From Tardiphaga sp. P9-11 (GTDB lineage Bacteria > Pseudomonadota > Alphaproteobacteria > Rhizobiales > Xanthobacteraceae): 64,000 bases of DNA. Shown here piece after piece: positions 34,213 to 43,420 of this stretch. The notes beneath the pieces are model-generated. The model was not told the DNA's origin. It did no database searches and saw only the letters and a list, made by a program, of their open reading frames with translations. Within the stretch, counting starts at the first letter, position 1. Every line of letters begins with the position of its first letter. Where the stretch lies: positions 62,001 to 126,000 of the forward strand of contig NZ_NPKQ01000012.1 in the NCBI RefSeq assembly GCF_008329525.1, in the 5' to 3' direction. A program made the translations under genes and the position numbers.

Positions 34213-35019
34213 ATGCTTGTCGATAGTCACTGCCATCTCGATTTTCCCGATTTCGCCGAAGATCTCGACGGCATCGTCGCGCGTGCCGAAGCCGCCGGTG
34301 TCGGTCGCCTGGTGACGATCTCGACGCGCGTCCGGCGTCTGCCGGCGCTGCTCAAAATCGCCGAGCGCTTTCCGAACGTCTATTGCTCGGTCGGTACCCA
34401 TCCGCACAATGCCGACGAGGAAGATGGCATTCCGGCGGAAGAACTGATCGAGCTCACGAAACATCCGAAGGTCATCGCACTCGGCGAGGCAGGCCTTGAT
34501 AACTTCTACGAGCACGGCTCATCCGGCGCGCAGGAACGCGGCTTCCGCGCTCATATCGCCGCGGCACGTGCGACCGGATTGCCGCTGGTGATCCATACGC
34601 GCGAGGCGGACGAGCAGTGCCGCGCCATTCTCGCAGACGAAATGGCGAAGGGTGCGTTCAAGGCAGTGCTGCATTGCTACACCGGTGGACGCGAGCTCGC
34701 GATGAAGGCCATCGACATGGGCCTGTCGATCTCCTTCACCGGCATCATCACCTTCAAGAAGTCACAGGAGCTGCGCGACCTCGCGGCTGAGCTTCCCGCC
34801 GACCGCATCATGGTCGAAACCGACGCGCCATATCTGGCGCCCGGCAAATGGCGCGGCAAGCGCAACGAGCCGTCTTATGTGGTCGAGACGGCGAAGGTGC
34901 TTGCGGAAACGCGAGGTGTGTCCCTCGAAGAACTGTCGCGGCAGACCACAGAGAACTTCTTCCGCCTGTTCAGCAAGGCATCCGCCGAGAGCGCGTCTGG
35001 CACTGGCGGGGCGGCATGA
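34213..35019 (+). CDS. tatD: TatD-family metal-dependent hydrolase
   Basis: A 268-residue TIM-barrel hydrolase of the TatD/YcfH type. Metal ligands are visible in VDSHCHLDF, in GLDNFYEH (near ALGEAGLD), in LPLVIHTREAD and in the final Asp of MVETDAPYLAP. Members act as 3'-5' DNA/RNA exonucleases or deacylases in quality control. It sits nine bases after metG and overlaps the next gene by four bases. Confidence 0.93.
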   Translation: MLVDSHCHLDFPDFAEDLDGIVARAEAAGVGRLVTISTRVRRLPALLKIAERFPNVYCSVGTHPHNADEEDGIPAEELIELTKHPKVIALGEAGLDNFYEHGSSGAQERGFRAHIAAARATGLPLVIHTREADEQCRAILADEMAKGAFKAVLHCYTGGRELAMKAIDMGLSISFTGIITFKKSQELRDLAAELPADRIMVETDAPYLAPGKWRGKRNEPSYVVETAKVLAETRGVSLEELSRQTTENFFRLFSKASAESASGTGGAA

Positions 35020-35813
35020 CCCTGGTGCTCACGATTCTCGGTTCGGGATCCTCGGCGGGTGTGCCGCGGCCGGCGCTGGGCTGGGGCGCCTGCGATCCCG
35101 CCAATCCCAGGAATCGTCGCCGTCGTTGTTCGATGATGGCGGAGCGGATCGGGCCCGAGGGCGTCACGCGTGTGGTGATCGACACCTCGCCGGACCTGCG
35201 CGAGCAGCTCATCGACGCTGATGTCGATGATATCGATGCGGTGTTCCTGACGCATGAGCACGCGGACCAGACCCACGGCATGGACGACCTCCGCTCAGTG
35301 GTGCTCAAGCGTCGCAAGCGTATCCCGGTCTATATGAACGCCTCGACGGCGACCGATATCATGCTGCGCTTCGGCTACTGCTTTCAGTCGCCTCCCGGCA
35401 GCGACTATCCGCCGATCCTTGATCGCCTCAGCATCGAGGCCGGCGAGAGCCGAACCATCACGGGGAAGGGCGGCGACCTGACGCTGACGCCGTTCCTGCT
35501 CCAGCACGGCAACATCCCGGCGCTCGGCTATCGCATCGACAATACGGCCTATACACCTGATCTCAATGATATCCCCGAGGAGAGCTGGCCGGCGCTGGAA
35601 GGTCTCGATCTCTGGATCGTCGACGGACTGCGCTATACGCAGCATCCCAGCCACTTCAGCATCAACGACGCCTTGAAGTGGCGCGACCGCTTCAAGCCGA
35701 AGCGGACGGTGATCACGAACATGACTGCAGATGTGGACTACGAGGCAGTGAAAGCGATTCTGCCCGAGGGGGTGATTCCGGCCTATGACGGGATCAGGCT
35801 GACGGTGGCGTAA
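35016..35813 (+). CDS. MBL-fold metallo-hydrolase (PhnP/YcbX-adjacent type)
   Basis: A 265-residue metallo-beta-lactamase-fold protein with the metal motif LTHEHADQTHGMDDLR (HxHxDH), a starting LTILGSGSSAGVPRP and later histidines in FLLQHGN and TQHPSHFSI. In conserved order after tatD it resembles PhnP-like cyclic phosphodiesterases and related hydrolases. The start is set by the ATGA overlap with tatD. Substrate unknown. Confidence 0.88.
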   Translation: MTLVLTILGSGSSAGVPRPALGWGACDPANPRNRRRRCSMMAERIGPEGVTRVVIDTSPDLREQLIDADVDDIDAVFLTHEHADQTHGMDDLRSVVLKRRKRIPVYMNASTATDIMLRFGYCFQSPPGSDYPPILDRLSIEAGESRTITGKGGDLTLTPFLLQHGNIPALGYRIDNTAYTPDLNDIPEESWPALEGLDLWIVDGLRYTQHPSHFSINDALKWRDRFKPKRTVITNMTADVDYEAVKAILPEGVIPAYDGIRLTVA

Positions 35814-36485
35814 GTTGAGCAGCGAGTTTTTTCATGGCTGCATTTTCGCGGATCACTTCACCGGCCTCTGAGCTGTGCAAAGCTATCTCTGCTGCGATGG
35901 AGCGGCCGAGAATTTGCTGATCAATATTGCCAAACCGACCGGGCACGAGACGTCCCAGCCAACCGACCAGGCCGGGGTATGCGCGTTGCCGACAATAATG
36001 CCGGGGCGAAAGATGGCGAGGCGGGTAAAACCGACCTTGCGCACGGTGTCTTCCTTCATGCCCATGACGCGGACATAGCGAAACCGGCTGTGGGCTGTGC
36101 TTCCCACTGCAGACAGCAGACAAAACTGCGCGATCCCGGCGGCACGGCAGCCGCGCGCAAAGGCACCGACGATGCCGAGTTCAAGTTGTTTCAGTTCCTC
36201 TTCGCTCCAGCGCATCGATCCGGAACCGACACCCACACCCACACAGCTCACTGCGCTGACGGGACCCCGGCTCAAAACTTCGCGGGCAAGGGCCGCCGTG
36301 CGTTCGGCAAAGTCGGCAGCGCCAGTATCGAAAACGACGTTGCGCACCCGCGGCCGCGCGGCGATGGGCTTTCTGGTGACCATGAGTACTTCCCGGCATT
36401 CCGGAATCGCGAGTAGCTCCGCGACAGCCGCACCACCGACTTGCCCAGTGCCGCCCAGGACGATGGCTGCGAAGTTCTGCGTCAT
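35794..36485 (-). pseudogene. NAD(P)-binding (HTATIP2-like) oxidoreductase gene, frameshifted
   Basis: The frame from 36485 encodes a Rossmann protein (AIVLGGTGQVGGAAVAELLA, SAVSCVGVGVG, FCLLSAVGSTAHSRFRYVR) up to RPGIIVGNAHTP, then turns into nonsense ending at 35883. The expected continuation (LVGWLGRLVPGRFGNID to KKLAAQL) is in another frame that runs to 35794. One missing base in the CCCC run near 35974-35977 (plus-strand GGGG) would restore the whole protein of about 230 residues. It may be a real pseudogene or an assembly error in a homopolymer. The 3' end overlaps the MBL-fold gene by 20 bases. Confidence 0.8.
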
Positions 36486-36539
36486 GTGTGGGACCCCTGC
36501 GTGGTCAAGGCGACGACGCGACCTCTTGGTAGCGCCAAA

Positions 36540-36667
36540 CGGTCGTTCCGGGGCGCTCGCCGGCGGCGAGCGAACCCGGAATCTCGATGTCGCTTGGCTC
36601 CACGGAGACTCCCATGTCGAGGTTCCGGGTTCGCTACTGCCTAACGGCGTCCGCGCCCCGGAACGAG
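36540..36667. repeat. Dispersed palindromic repeat, copy 3
   Basis: Ends are GGTCGTTCCGGGGCGC and GCGCCCCGGAACGAG, with inner GCGAACCCGGAATCTCGA against TCGAGGTTCCGGGTTCGC. Same plan as copies 1 and 2. It abuts the 3' end of the acyl-CoA ligase gene at 36669. Confidence 0.75.
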
Positions 36668-36668
36668 T

Positions 36669-38318
36669 TTATGCGCTGAACGATCCCGTCGACTTCACCT
36701 GATCCCGCAGCAGAAACTTCTGGATCTTGCCGGTCGACGTCTTCGGAATAGTCCCGAACACCACAGCCTTCGGCGTCTTGAAGCCGGGCATCTGCGCGCG
36801 GCAGAATGCGATGATGTCGGCTTCTGTCGCCTCGGCATTCGTCTTCAGCTCGACGAAAGCGCACGGCACTTCGCCCCATTTCGCATCGGGCTTGGCGACC
36901 ACCGCGGCGAACAGCACCGCCGGGTGCTTGTAGAGTACGTCCTCGACTTCCACCGACGAGATGTTCTCGCCGCCGGAGATGATGATGTCCTTGGAGCGGT
37001 CCTTGATGGTCACGTAGCCCGCGGCATCGCGCACGCCGAGATCGCCGGTGTGGAACCATCCGCCGTCGAACGCCTCCTTGGTGGCTTTCTCGTTCTTGAG
37101 ATAGCCCTTCATCACGATATTGCCTCGGAACATCACCTCGCCGATGGTCTCGCCGTCGTGGGGCACTTCCTGCATCGTTTCGGGATCTATCACCGTCACG
37201 GCTTCCTGCAGGTGATAGGGCACGCCCTGCCGGCGCTTCAGGTTGGCACGCTCATCTGCGGGCAGGGCGTCCCAGCCGGGCTGCTCGGCGCAAACCGAGG
37301 CGGGGCCGTAAACTTCGGTCAGGCCGTAAACATGCGTCAGCTTGATCCCGATTTTCTCGGCGCCGGACAGCACCGCCATCGGCGGCGGCGCGCCGGCGAT
37401 CGAGCCCTGCACCAGCGGTCCACCGGAATAGACCGGCGCATCCGGCGCATTGATCAGCGTGTTGTAGACGATCGGCGCGCCGGACATGTGGGTGACACCG
37501 TGCTCGCGCATCAGCGCGAAGATCTTGGTCGGGTCGACCTTACGCAGGCAGACATTGACGCCGGCACTCGCCGCCACGGTCCAGGGGAAGCACCAGCCGT
37601 TGCAGTGGAACATCGGCAGGGTCCAGAGATAGACCGGGTGCTGGCCGAGACCGGCCGCGAGGATGTTGGAAACGGCGTTGAGGTAAGCGCCGCGGTGATG
37701 GGTCACCACGCCCTTCGGATTGCCTGTTGTCCCAGAGGTGTAGCCGAGTGCGATGGCGTCCCATTCATCGAGCGGGAAGGCGCTGGTGAAATCGGGGCTG
37801 CCCGTCGCGAGGGCGTCCTCGTATTCGAGTTCCCCGATCGGCTGGCCGCCTGCGAAAGACACATCGTCGACATCGATGACGGCCGGCTTCGGCCCGGTCA
37901 TGAGGCCGAGCGCCTCGGTGATCACGCCCGAGAACTCCGGATCGACCAGCAGCAACTTGGCGCCGCCATGATCGAGCTGGAACGCTATGGAGGCGGCGTC
38001 GAGCCGGATGTTGAGCGCGTTAAGGACGGCGCCAGCCATGGGAACCGCGAAGTGCGCTTCGTTCATCGCTGGCAGATTCGGGAGCATCGCCGCCACGGTG
38101 TCGCCCCGCCCGATGCCGCGCCCGGTCAGGAACGAGGCAAAACGCCGGCAGCGCTCGTAAGTCTGCGCCCAGGTGAAGTGACGGCCCTCATAGACGGTGC
38201 TGGTGAGATCCGGATAAACCGCCGCGCTGCGCTTGAGAAAACTCAGCGGCGACAGCGGCACGAAGTTGGCCGGAGTTTGGTCGAGGCCGACGCTATAAAC
38301 GCCCTGATCTGGGATCAT
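36669..38318 (-). CDS. AMP-dependent acyl-CoA synthetase
   Basis: A 549-residue ANL-superfamily ligase that adenylates a carboxylic acid and forms its CoA thioester. Motifs: LGYTSGTTGNPKGVV (AMP/phosphate loop), the MFHCNGWCFPW segment, GLTEVYGP, GWFHTGDLGV, DRSKDIIISGGENIS and the C-terminal catalytic Lys in TSTGKIQKFLL. It is nearest to the medium/long-chain and dimethylsulfoniopropionate-demethylation-type ligases, but chain length is not predictable. Transcribed with, and downstream of, the TRAP transporter genes (120-base gap). Confidence 0.88.
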   Translation of the reverse strand: MIPDQGVYSVGLDQTPANFVPLSPLSFLKRSAAVYPDLTSTVYEGRHFTWAQTYERCRRFASFLTGRGIGRGDTVAAMLPNLPAMNEAHFAVPMAGAVLNALNIRLDAASIAFQLDHGGAKLLLVDPEFSGVITEALGLMTGPKPAVIDVDDVSFAGGQPIGELEYEDALATGSPDFTSAFPLDEWDAIALGYTSGTTGNPKGVVTHHRGAYLNAVSNILAAGLGQHPVYLWTLPMFHCNGWCFPWTVAASAGVNVCLRKVDPTKIFALMREHGVTHMSGAPIVYNTLINAPDAPVYSGGPLVQGSIAGAPPPMAVLSGAEKIGIKLTHVYGLTEVYGPASVCAEQPGWDALPADERANLKRRQGVPYHLQEAVTVIDPETMQEVPHDGETIGEVMFRGNIVMKGYLKNEKATKEAFDGGWFHTGDLGVRDAAGYVTIKDRSKDIIISGGENISSVEVEDVLYKHPAVLFAAVVAKPDAKWGEVPCAFVELKTNAEATEADIIAFCRAQMPGFKTPKAVVFGTIPKTSTGKIQKFLLRDQVKSTGSFSA

Positions 38319-38439
38319 TTTGAGACTCTTTTATTTCACTCAATGAGTTGCGAGAAATATCTCACCTATCAGTTTATCACCGGAATGATCTTCCAAAGTC
38401 ACGCAAGATAACGGATGTAACCTTCTGAAAGATTGTGTC

Positions 38440-40335
38440 TTAAAGGAATCCAATCGATATCCATGGGAAGATTGCCACGATGATCAGGCCGATCAGCAGC
38501 GCCAGCAGATAGCCGAGGATCGGCCGGATGCCTTCTGCGGGATCGACACGGCCGATGGCGCAGGCGGCATAATAGCCGACGCCGAAGGGCGGCGCGAACA
38601 ATCCGATGCCCATGGCGAGGATAACGACCATCGCATAGTGGACCTCATGGACACCGACCAGCCGCGCGATCGGGAACAGCAGCGGCCCGAACAGCACGAT
38701 GGCGGGAATACCCTCCAGCACGCTGCCGAGGATCACGAAAGCCACGATGGAGACCGCGATGAAGGTCGCGTCGCCGCCGGGCAGGCCAGTCATGGCCGCC
38801 GCCAGCGAACGCGAGAAGCCGGACTGGGTGAGGCCCCAGGCCATACCGGTCGCAGTTCCAATGATCAGCAGGATCGCGCCGGAGAGGCAGGCCGTGTCGA
38901 CCAGCATCGGCCTCAGCCGGCTCCAGTCGAATTGGCGATAGATGAGAAGGCCGGCCAGCACGGCATAGACGATGCCGATGGTGGAGACTTCCGTGGCCGT
39001 CGCCACGCCTTCGACCACCGCGGCGCGGATTACGAAAGGCAGTGCGATGGCCGGCACGGAGATGATGAAGGCCTTGCCTATATCGCGGCCGGAGGCACGT
39101 TTGACGTGGCTCAGGTCCTCGCCGCGATAGCGCCACCACACCAGTGCGCCGAGCGTGATCGCCAGGACGACGCCCGGCAGCAGGCCGCCGGTGAACAGTG
39201 CCGAGATTGAGACGCCAGTCACTGAGCCGATGGTGATCAGCACCAGACTCGGCGGAATGGTCTCGGTCTGCGCGCCGGTCGCCGAGAGCAGGGCCACGAG
39301 ATCGCCCGGCTTGGCGCCGCGCGCCTTCATTTCCGGGAACAGAACTGGCGCGACCGCCGCCATGTCGGCGGCCTTGGAGCCGGAAATGCCGGACACCAGA
39401 TACATCGCGCCGATCAGCACGTAATGCAGCCCGCCGCGAACGTGGCCGAGCAGGCTGGCCAGGAACGCCACCATGGCGCGGGCCATGCCGGTCATCTCGA
39501 TCAGCAGGCCCAAAAAGACAAATAGCGGCACCGACAGCAGGATGAGGTGGCTCATGCCCTCGTCCATGCGGCCGACCAGCACCATCATCGGGGTGCGTGT
39601 GGTCAGCGCCATATAGCCGAAGATTGCGAGGCCAAATCCAAAGGCGATCGGCACGCCGGCGAAGACGCACAGCGCCACGACGCCGACGAAGAAGATGATC
39701 AGGTTGAGATTGCCTAGCGTCCGAAGCAGCGGCTCGGCGAGCCAGAACAGGCCGATGATCGTCACCACGGTACCGAGCGCCGTCAGCACGGTGCGGACCT
39801 GGCCGTAGCGCACCAGCCGCAGCAGCGCGAAGACGATCATCAGCGAGATGCCAACCGGCAGCGCCGCCGCGCGAAAGCTGTTGGCGATCTGCAGCGCCGG
39901 TGTCGTAATGTAGCTTTCCTCATAGGCGTATTCGTAGGACGGCACGACGATCATCAGCAGGAAGGCGAGCGCGGCACAGGTCCCGACGACGTCGAGAAAG
40001 GCCCACATCCGGGGGCCGACCGATGCCACCAGCGCGGTCATCCGCATATGCTCGCCGCGCCGGAACGCGACGGCCGAGCCGAGCATTGCCAGCCAGAGGA
40101 ACAGGATCGAGGACAGTTCATCAGACCAGATCAGCGGACGGTGGAAGCCGTAACGGGCCACCACGCCGATGAACAGGATGATCACCTCCGCCACCACCAG
40201 CAGCGCCGCGGGAATCTCGACCAGATGGCCGAGGGTGCGGTCGATGGATGTCAGGATGACGTCGCGGCGGGAGAGGGGCACCCTCTCCACGCTGGACGCC
40301 CCGCTTTCGAGGGCGGAGATGTCATGCGCGGCCAT
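38440..40335 (-). CDS. TRAP transporter fused permease (DctQM)
   Basis: A 631-residue inner-membrane protein. The N-terminal 170 residues are a DctQ small subunit (four helices, with IPAALLVVAEVIILFIGVVA and LIWSDELSSILFLWLAMLG); the rest is a 12-helix DctM large subunit (PLFVFLGLLIEMTGMARA, SGISGSKAADMAAVAPVL, GIGLFAPPFGVGYYAAC). Such fusions drive Na+- or H+-coupled uptake of organic acids with a periplasmic DctP. Start at 40335 avoids overlap with the dctP gene, 11 bases upstream. The neighbouring acyl-CoA ligase suggests a carboxylic-acid substrate. Confidence 0.93.
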   Translation of the reverse strand: MAAHDISALESGASSVERVPLSRRDVILTSIDRTLGHLVEIPAALLVVAEVIILFIGVVARYGFHRPLIWSDELSSILFLWLAMLGSAVAFRRGEHMRMTALVASVGPRMWAFLDVVGTCAALAFLLMIVVPSYEYAYEESYITTPALQIANSFRAAALPVGISLMIVFALLRLVRYGQVRTVLTALGTVVTIIGLFWLAEPLLRTLGNLNLIIFFVGVVALCVFAGVPIAFGFGLAIFGYMALTTRTPMMVLVGRMDEGMSHLILLSVPLFVFLGLLIEMTGMARAMVAFLASLLGHVRGGLHYVLIGAMYLVSGISGSKAADMAAVAPVLFPEMKARGAKPGDLVALLSATGAQTETIPPSLVLITIGSVTGVSISALFTGGLLPGVVLAITLGALVWWRYRGEDLSHVKRASGRDIGKAFIISVPAIALPFVIRAAVVEGVATATEVSTIGIVYAVLAGLLIYRQFDWSRLRPMLVDTACLSGAILLIIGTATGMAWGLTQSGFSRSLAAAMTGLPGGDATFIAVSIVAFVILGSVLEGIPAIVLFGPLLFPIARLVGVHEVHYAMVVILAMGIGLFAPPFGVGYYAACAIGRVDPAEGIRPILGYLLALLIGLIIVAIFPWISIGFL

Positions 40336-40346
40336 GGTTGTTCCGA

Positions 40347-41366
40347 TCAGCCGAGCTTGCCGACGGCCTTCTCGAGGATGGCCCAGGCTTCGTCGCCATA
40401 CTTGCCTTGCCATTCCTTGTAGAAGCCGGCCGACTTCAGCTTGTCGCGGAACGGGCCGGGTTCCAGCTCATTGAAGGCCAGCCCCTTGGATTCCAGCTCG
40501 CCGCGCAGATTGGCGTTGAGTTTGGCGACGTCCTCGCGCTCCTTCATGCCGGCGGCATTGATGTTCTTGGCGACGATGTCGCGCAGATCGGCCGGCAGCT
40601 TCTCCCAGGCGCGACGGTTGGCCAGGAACCAGTAGCCGTCCCACATGTGGTTGGTGAGCGAGCAGTATTTCTGCACTTCGTAGAACTTGGCGGTCGAGAT
40701 GATCGCCAGCGGGTTCTCCTGGCCTTCGACCACCTTGGTCTGCATCGCCGAATAGACTTCGCTGATATTGATCGAGGCGGGCGCGCTGTCGAACGCCTTG
40801 AACATCGACGTCCACAGCGGCGACACTGGCACGCGGATCTTGAAGCCCTTCAGATCGTCCGGGCTCTTGATCGGCTTGGTCGAGGACGTGATTTCGCGGA
40901 AGCCATTGTCCCAGATCTTGTCCATGACCACGAGATTGGCCTTGGTGATCTCTTTGCGGATATAGGCGCCGAGATCGCCGTCCATGGCCTTCCAGACAGT
41001 ATCGTAATTCGGGAAGGCGAAGCCGATGCCGTTGATCGAGGCGGCCGGCACCAAAGTGGCCAGGATCAGGCCGGACAGGGTGAAGAATTCGACGCCGCCA
41101 GAGCGGATCTGGCTCAGCATGTCGGTGTCTGAACCGAGCTGGTTGTTCGGGAATACCTGCAGATCGACCTTGCCATTGGTTTCGGTCTTGATCGCTGCCG
41201 ACATCTCGCGGGCGCGGACGTTCATCGGATGCGTGTCGGGCAGGTTGTTGGCGTATTTGTAGACGTATTCGGCCTGCTGCGCCCGCGCGATGAACGGCAT
41301 GCTGACGCCGCCAAATGCGGTCGCGGCGGCCGATGCCTTCAACAGTGTCCGGCGTGAAATCGTCAT
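40347..41366 (-). CDS. TRAP transporter substrate-binding protein (DctP family)
   Basis: A 339-residue periplasmic binding protein for the fused TRAP permease downstream. The N-terminus MTISRRTLLKAS is a twin-arginine-type signal. Fold marks include PDTHPMNVRAREM, QVFPNNQLGSDTDML, the Arg of GFKIRVPVSPLW expected to bind a carboxylate, and QTKVVEGQENPL. The ATG at 41366 has GGGAG upstream and starts right at the signal. The ligand is likely an organic acid. Confidence 0.92.
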   Translation of the reverse strand: MTISRRTLLKASAAATAFGGVSMPFIARAQQAEYVYKYANNLPDTHPMNVRAREMSAAIKTETNGKVDLQVFPNNQLGSDTDMLSQIRSGGVEFFTLSGLILATLVPAASINGIGFAFPNYDTVWKAMDGDLGAYIRKEITKANLVVMDKIWDNGFREITSSTKPIKSPDDLKGFKIRVPVSPLWTSMFKAFDSAPASINISEVYSAMQTKVVEGQENPLAIISTAKFYEVQKYCSLTNHMWDGYWFLANRRAWEKLPADLRDIVAKNINAAGMKEREDVAKLNANLRGELESKGLAFNELEPGPFRDKLKSAGFYKEWQGKYGDEAWAILEKAVGKLG

Positions 41367-41620
41367 TTTGTTTCTCCCAACCACTTCTTTGTTTGCCTTT
41401 GTGAGGCGCAAGGGCCCTTGCCGTCTGGTCATCATGTCGCGGCAGTCGGGTCAAGCCTTTTCGCTGTGCGACCAAAGGCCAAGGCCCTCTGCAAGGCCCG
41501 GTCGAGGACGCCGGCGCACGGCTTTTGCCGAGCGCGAATTTGTGGGAAGCATCGCGCGAATGAAGCCGCCGGCAGCCAAGACCGGCGAATGACCGTCTGC
41601 AGGAAACGCAAGGACAGCAC

Positions 41621-42394
41621 ATGAATAGGGATCACGGCGTAGCGATCATCACCGGCGGCGCATCGGGAATCGGCCTGGCGATCGCCAAGGCGGCCGTGGG
41701 CGAGGGCTGGAAGGTGCTGCTGGCCGATCTCACCCAGAACGCGCTGGACGTGGCCAAGGCTCAGGTCGATGCGATCAAGCCCGGCGTGACCCGGACTGTC
41801 GTGATGGACGTCGCCAACGAAGACGCCGTGATCGCCGGACTGCAGGATTGCGAGGCCGGTTTCGGCCCGGTACGCGGTCTGGTGAATTCCGCCGGGATCG
41901 GTCGTCAGGTGCCATTCTTCGAGACGTCCGTGAAACTCTTCCGCGAGATCCTCGACATCAATCTGGTTGGCACCTTCGCCGTGGCACGCGAAGCCGGCAA
42001 GCTCATGAAAGCCCATGGCGGCGGCGCCATCGTCAATGTTGCGTCGGTGTCCGGCATCCGCGGCAATATCGAGCGCTCGGCCTATGGTGCCTCCAAAGGC
42101 GGTGTCATTACGCTGACCCAGGTGATGGCCTGCGAACTGGCGCCGCTGAAGATCCGTGTCAACGCGATTGCGCCGGGCCCGTTCGAGACGCCTATGGTGC
42201 AGGAGATGCACACGGCCGCAACGCGGGAAGGCTGGATGCAGGTCGTGCCGCAGCGGCGTTACGCCGAGCCGGAGGAGGTCGCGGGTGCTGCAATGTTCCT
42301 GCTGGATGACAGCAAGTCGAGCTTTGTGACCGGGCATGTGCTGAACGTTGACGGCGGCTTCGCCGCGCATGGGCTGCTACCGAAATATTCGTAG
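41621..42394 (+). CDS. Short-chain dehydrogenase/reductase
   Basis: A 257-residue classical SDR: cofactor motif TGGASGIGLAIAKA, NSAGIG, and the catalytic Ser (VASVSGIRG), Tyr and Lys (YGASKGGV), with an ending LNVDGGFAAHGLL. NAD(H) is suggested by the Asp after the second strand (LLADLTQ). The gene is divergent from dctP, 254 bases away, and may belong functionally with the TRAP/acyl-CoA ligase genes. Substrate unknown. Confidence 0.9.
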   Translation: MNRDHGVAIITGGASGIGLAIAKAAVGEGWKVLLADLTQNALDVAKAQVDAIKPGVTRTVVMDVANEDAVIAGLQDCEAGFGPVRGLVNSAGIGRQVPFFETSVKLFREILDINLVGTFAVAREAGKLMKAHGGGAIVNVASVSGIRGNIERSAYGASKGGVITLTQVMACELAPLKIRVNAIAPGPFETPMVQEMHTAATREGWMQVVPQRRYAEPEEVAGAAMFLLDDSKSSFVTGHVLNVDGGFAAHGLLPKYS

Positions 42395-42404
42395 CAACAA
42401 AAAC

Positions 42405-42455
42405 TGTCATTCCCGGGCGTGACCGCCATTAGGCGGTCGCGATCCCGGAATGACG
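42405..42455. repeat. Dispersed palindromic repeat, short copy 4
   Basis: A 51-base form of the same family: TGTCATTCCCGGGCGTGACC at the left, GATCCCGGAATGACGCG at the right, and an inner GACCGCC-ATTA-GGCGGTC hairpin. It lies between two convergent genes and could act as a bidirectional 3'-end hairpin. Confidence 0.7.
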
Positions 42456-42475
42456 CGTGTTGGCTTGACCCAAGC

Positions 42476-43324
42476 CTAGCCGCCCGCCTTCGCCGCTATC
42501 AGCGCCTTCATCCGTTCGGAGTCCGCATTCGTTGCGGGCGTATAGACGACCATGCCCAAATTCGGCTGGCCGTCGACCGAGAAGGTCGAATAGGTCATCA
42601 CGAAAGGCCCGACGACGGGATGATTCACATGCTTGCGGCCTTCGCCATAGCTGCAGACATCGTTGTCGTGCCACATGGCCGCGAAGTCGGGGCTGATCCG
42701 GCAGAGTTCATCGATCAGTGTCTGGGCGCGATGTGACGCGCCACTGCGTGTAATGTCGGCGCGAAATGCCGCCACGGCGAAACGTGCGTCCTGCTCCCAG
42801 TCGGGCATCTTGGCGCGGACATTCGGACGGCAGAACAGGATACGCAGGACGTTGCGCTCTTCGGGTGCGATGTTCGGATAGTCGCCGAGCACGGCCAGCG
42901 CCGCGCGATTCCAGGCAACGATATCCCACGTCGCGTTGCGCACGACGGCGGCGCTGAATTCCATCGCATCCAGCACGCGTTGCAGTGTTGGCGATACGAT
43001 ATCCGAGGGGTCGAAGCGCACCTCCGGCAGCCGGTGCTGCGCCAGCAGAAACAGATGCTCGCGCTCGACGGCGGACAATTCCAGCGCGCGTGAAATCCGG
43101 TCAAGCACATCGACTGATGGCGCACCGCCGCGGCCTTGTTCCAGCCACGTGTACCAGGTGGCGCTGACATTGGCGCGCTGCGCGACTTCCTCGCGCCGCA
43201 GGCCTGGCGTGCGGCGGCGCTCCGACGAAAAACCGAATGCCACGGGATCGAGCCTGGCGCGGCGATCCCTGAGATAAGCGCCCAGCGGATTGGAGCCTGG
43301 GCTGGAAGTTTCGGTGACCGTCAT
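42476..43324 (-). CDS. XRE-family regulator with MmyB-like ligand domain
   Basis: A 282-residue regulator. N-terminal helix-turn-helix: GLRREEVAQRANVSATWYTW-type with EQGRGGAPSVDVLDRISRAL; the C-terminal part (about residues 100-270) is the MmyB/PAS-like ligand domain (NATWDIVAWNRAALAVLGDY, HHP-type motif in VNHPVVGPF). The ATG at 43324 is preferred because AGG lies six bases upstream; 43345 is an alternative. It is divergent from the epimerase gene at 43421, the usual arrangement of this regulator type with an SDR it controls. Confidence 0.85.
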   Translation of the reverse strand: MTVTETSSPGSNPLGAYLRDRRARLDPVAFGFSSERRRTPGLRREEVAQRANVSATWYTWLEQGRGGAPSVDVLDRISRALELSAVEREHLFLLAQHRLPEVRFDPSDIVSPTLQRVLDAMEFSAAVVRNATWDIVAWNRAALAVLGDYPNIAPEERNVLRILFCRPNVRAKMPDWEQDARFAVAAFRADITRSGASHRAQTLIDELCRISPDFAAMWHDNDVCSYGEGRKHVNHPVVGPFVMTYSTFSVDGQPNLGMVVYTPATNADSERMKALIAAKAGG

Positions 43325-43420
43325 GCTCAGCCTGTTAGTCGCCATACCCGTATAACGTCACGGCTTCACGCACTGTACCGCAGGACCGATACATCCACGC
43401 ATTCACGAGAGGAATATCAC

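Noticed and set aside
33115-34515. Long minus-strand frame opposite metG and tatD
   Set aside because: It is a mirror of high-GC coding on the plus strand; its translation is Arg/His/Asp-rich without any family pattern, while metG and tatD are certain.
35794-36123. Separate small minus-strand gene after the NAD(P)-binding gene
   Set aside because: Only its C-terminal half looks coding, and that half continues the upstream protein in a shifted frame, so it is part of one broken gene.
36924-38411. Long plus-strand frame opposite the acyl-CoA ligase
   Set aside because: Antisense shadow; the ligase on the minus strand has all ANL motifs.
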